Below, in pieces: positions 25,451-26,225 of a DNA stretch of 26,225 nucleotides. Below the pieces are notes generated by a model, which ran no database searches, was not told the DNA's origin, and was given only the letters and a program-made list of their open reading frames with translations. Every line of letters begins with the position of its first letter. The first letter of the stretch is position 1. The translations under genes were made by a program, and so were the position numbers. This DNA comes from an uncultured Lachnospiraceae bacterium (lineage in GTDB: Bacteria > Bacillota > Clostridia > Lachnospirales > Lachnospiraceae): positions 17,483 to 43,707 of the forward strand of contig CAJUOO010000023.1 in assembly GCA_910588535.1 (NCBI GenBank), written 5' to 3'.

Positions 25451-25644
25451 GTTGAATTTTTTTATCATTTTCGGAAAAGGTTCGTATAGCCAGTCCGCTG
25501 TTTCCTCCGTCACCCCGCTTTCGCTTAGTGAAAAACGTAACGGATACTAAGCTCGTGAAATACCTCGCTAAGTACCGACGTGTTTCAATAGGTTCCTTGA
25601 GGAAAACAGCGGACTGCCTATACTACTTTGCTGGATATTTCAGA
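25451..25644 (+). repeat. Dispersed palindromic element, copy D (subfamily II)
   Basis: This is a 194 bp element. Arms at 25485-25507 and 25599-25622 are a 23-24 base inverted repeat with one bulge and one mismatch. Core and both flanks match copy B (8191-8386). The shared right end ATATTTCAGA stops at 25644, where relaxase coding sequence begins. The region 25321-25450 between it and the ATPase gene is AT-rich and holds no recognisable site beyond a TGCATATGCA palindrome (25367-25376). Confidence 0.88.
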
Positions 25645-26225
25645 CCACATGGACGAAGCCACTCCATATCTGCATATAGATTTTATACCTTATACGACTG
25701 GAAGCAAGCAGGGGCTTGAAACAAGGGTATCGTTAAAAAAGGCACTTGCGGAACTTGGATTTAAAGGCGGCACAAGAAGCGAAACGGAGTGCAACCAGTG
25801 GGTAGCGGCAGAGAAAGAACGGCTTGCGGAGATTATGTTACAGCATGGCATTGAGTGGGAGAAAAAGGAGCGGCAGAAAGAGGTTGCGGAACTGGAGCAG
25901 ACAATCTCCGGCAGTAAAGAGGAATTATCCGATATTCTTCATCAGCAGATAACGGCAGGACAGGAAACGGAACAGATACGGAAAGAGGGCGAAGCAATCC
26001 GGCAGGAAGTATTAGAACTTTCCGCTGCCAATTATCTGCTCAAAGAGCAGACGGAACTACTGGCAGGAGATAAAGAAAATCTGTTATCCGAAAATGAAAA
26101 GCTGGAGAAACAGCAGAAAAAGTTACAACAGGAAATCAACAAAATGGTGCAGTCAAAGGAAGTCATGGAACGCAATATACACGCCTATGATGAAGATGTA
26201 AAATGGCAGTTGGCAGAGCCGGGGG
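25643..26225 (+). pseudogene. MobV-family relaxase (Pre/Mob), 5'-truncated and running off the window
   Basis: An open frame from 25643 to the window edge encodes 194 residues without a stop. It begins at the family motif HMDEATPYLHIDFIP, matching H-x-D-E-x-x-P-H-x-H with Y replacing one H. This normally lies about 100 residues into a MobV relaxase, so the N-terminal region with the catalytic residues is missing. A charged, coiled-coil region follows, rich in E, K and Q, typical of these proteins. MobV relaxases nick the origin of transfer of mobilisable plasmids and integrated elements. The right end of copy D sits exactly at the truncation. The likely stretch between IEWEKK and ERQKEV also looks shorter than I recall for the family. 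Probably non-functional. Confidence 0.8.

Noticed and set aside
25528..25719. Plus-strand open frame of 63 codons crossing copy D into the relaxase region
   Set aside because: It is in a different frame from the relaxase motif and joins repeat sequence to out-of-frame relaxase DNA.

Overview
The window looks like chromosome of a low-GC, spore-forming member of the Firmicutes, most likely Lachnospiraceae (Clostridium cluster XIVa). The basis is protein style (LacI regulator with a TVDRVLNNRGRV helix, YtvI- and YtaF-like sporulation membrane proteins, zinc-type S18), the rpsF-ssb-rpsR order, strong AGGAGG ribosome sites and TTGACA/TATAAT promoters. Genus cannot be fixed from the sequence alone. 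No rRNA, tRNA or CRISPR array was recognised.

Layout. 1-502: 3' part of a gene for an alpha-helical repeat protein. 747-1397 (-): HAD phosphatase. 1858-3097: GNAT acetyltransferase and the tRNA methyltransferase TrmO. 3189-7470: a sugar operon with consensus promoter, LacI-type operator, fucose/arabinose isomerase-family enzyme, LacI regulator, xylulokinase and a strong terminator. 7471-9006: a 1.5 kb gene-poor scrap zone with a group IIC intron 5' fragment lying directly after the xylulokinase terminator, a broken DNA methylase on the minus strand, and two copies of a roughly 200 bp palindromic repeat. 9007-10525: ECF sigma factor and its probable membrane anti-sigma factor. 10702-12357 (-): methyl-accepting chemotaxis protein. 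12586-13666: rpsF-ssb-rpsR. 13902-16071: histidine kinase and OmpR-type regulator, followed by a GNAT acetyltransferase, an RluA-type pseudouridine synthase, a YtvI/AI-2E-type membrane protein, a PEGA lipoprotein, a phosphoglucomutase and a YtaF/MntP-type membrane protein. 22597-25320 (-): Ca2+-type P-type ATPase. 25643-end: truncated MobV relaxase gene, the edge of a mobile-element remnant.

How genes work together. The isomerase and XylB form a two-step route from an aldose to a ketose phosphate, probably D-xylulose 5-phosphate, under the LacI-type regulator encoded between them. The sigma/anti-sigma pair and the kinase/regulator pair are two signalling modules with overlapping genes. The ribosomal operon is housekeeping.

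The most unusual signal is a dispersed non-coding repeat: four clear copies (1485-1688, 8191-8386, 8524-8726, 25451-25644) and one decayed copy (about 541-663). The central core is shared, but the outer 23-25 bp arms come in two unrelated sequence versions, each self-complementary. One copy ends exactly where the MobV gene fragment begins.
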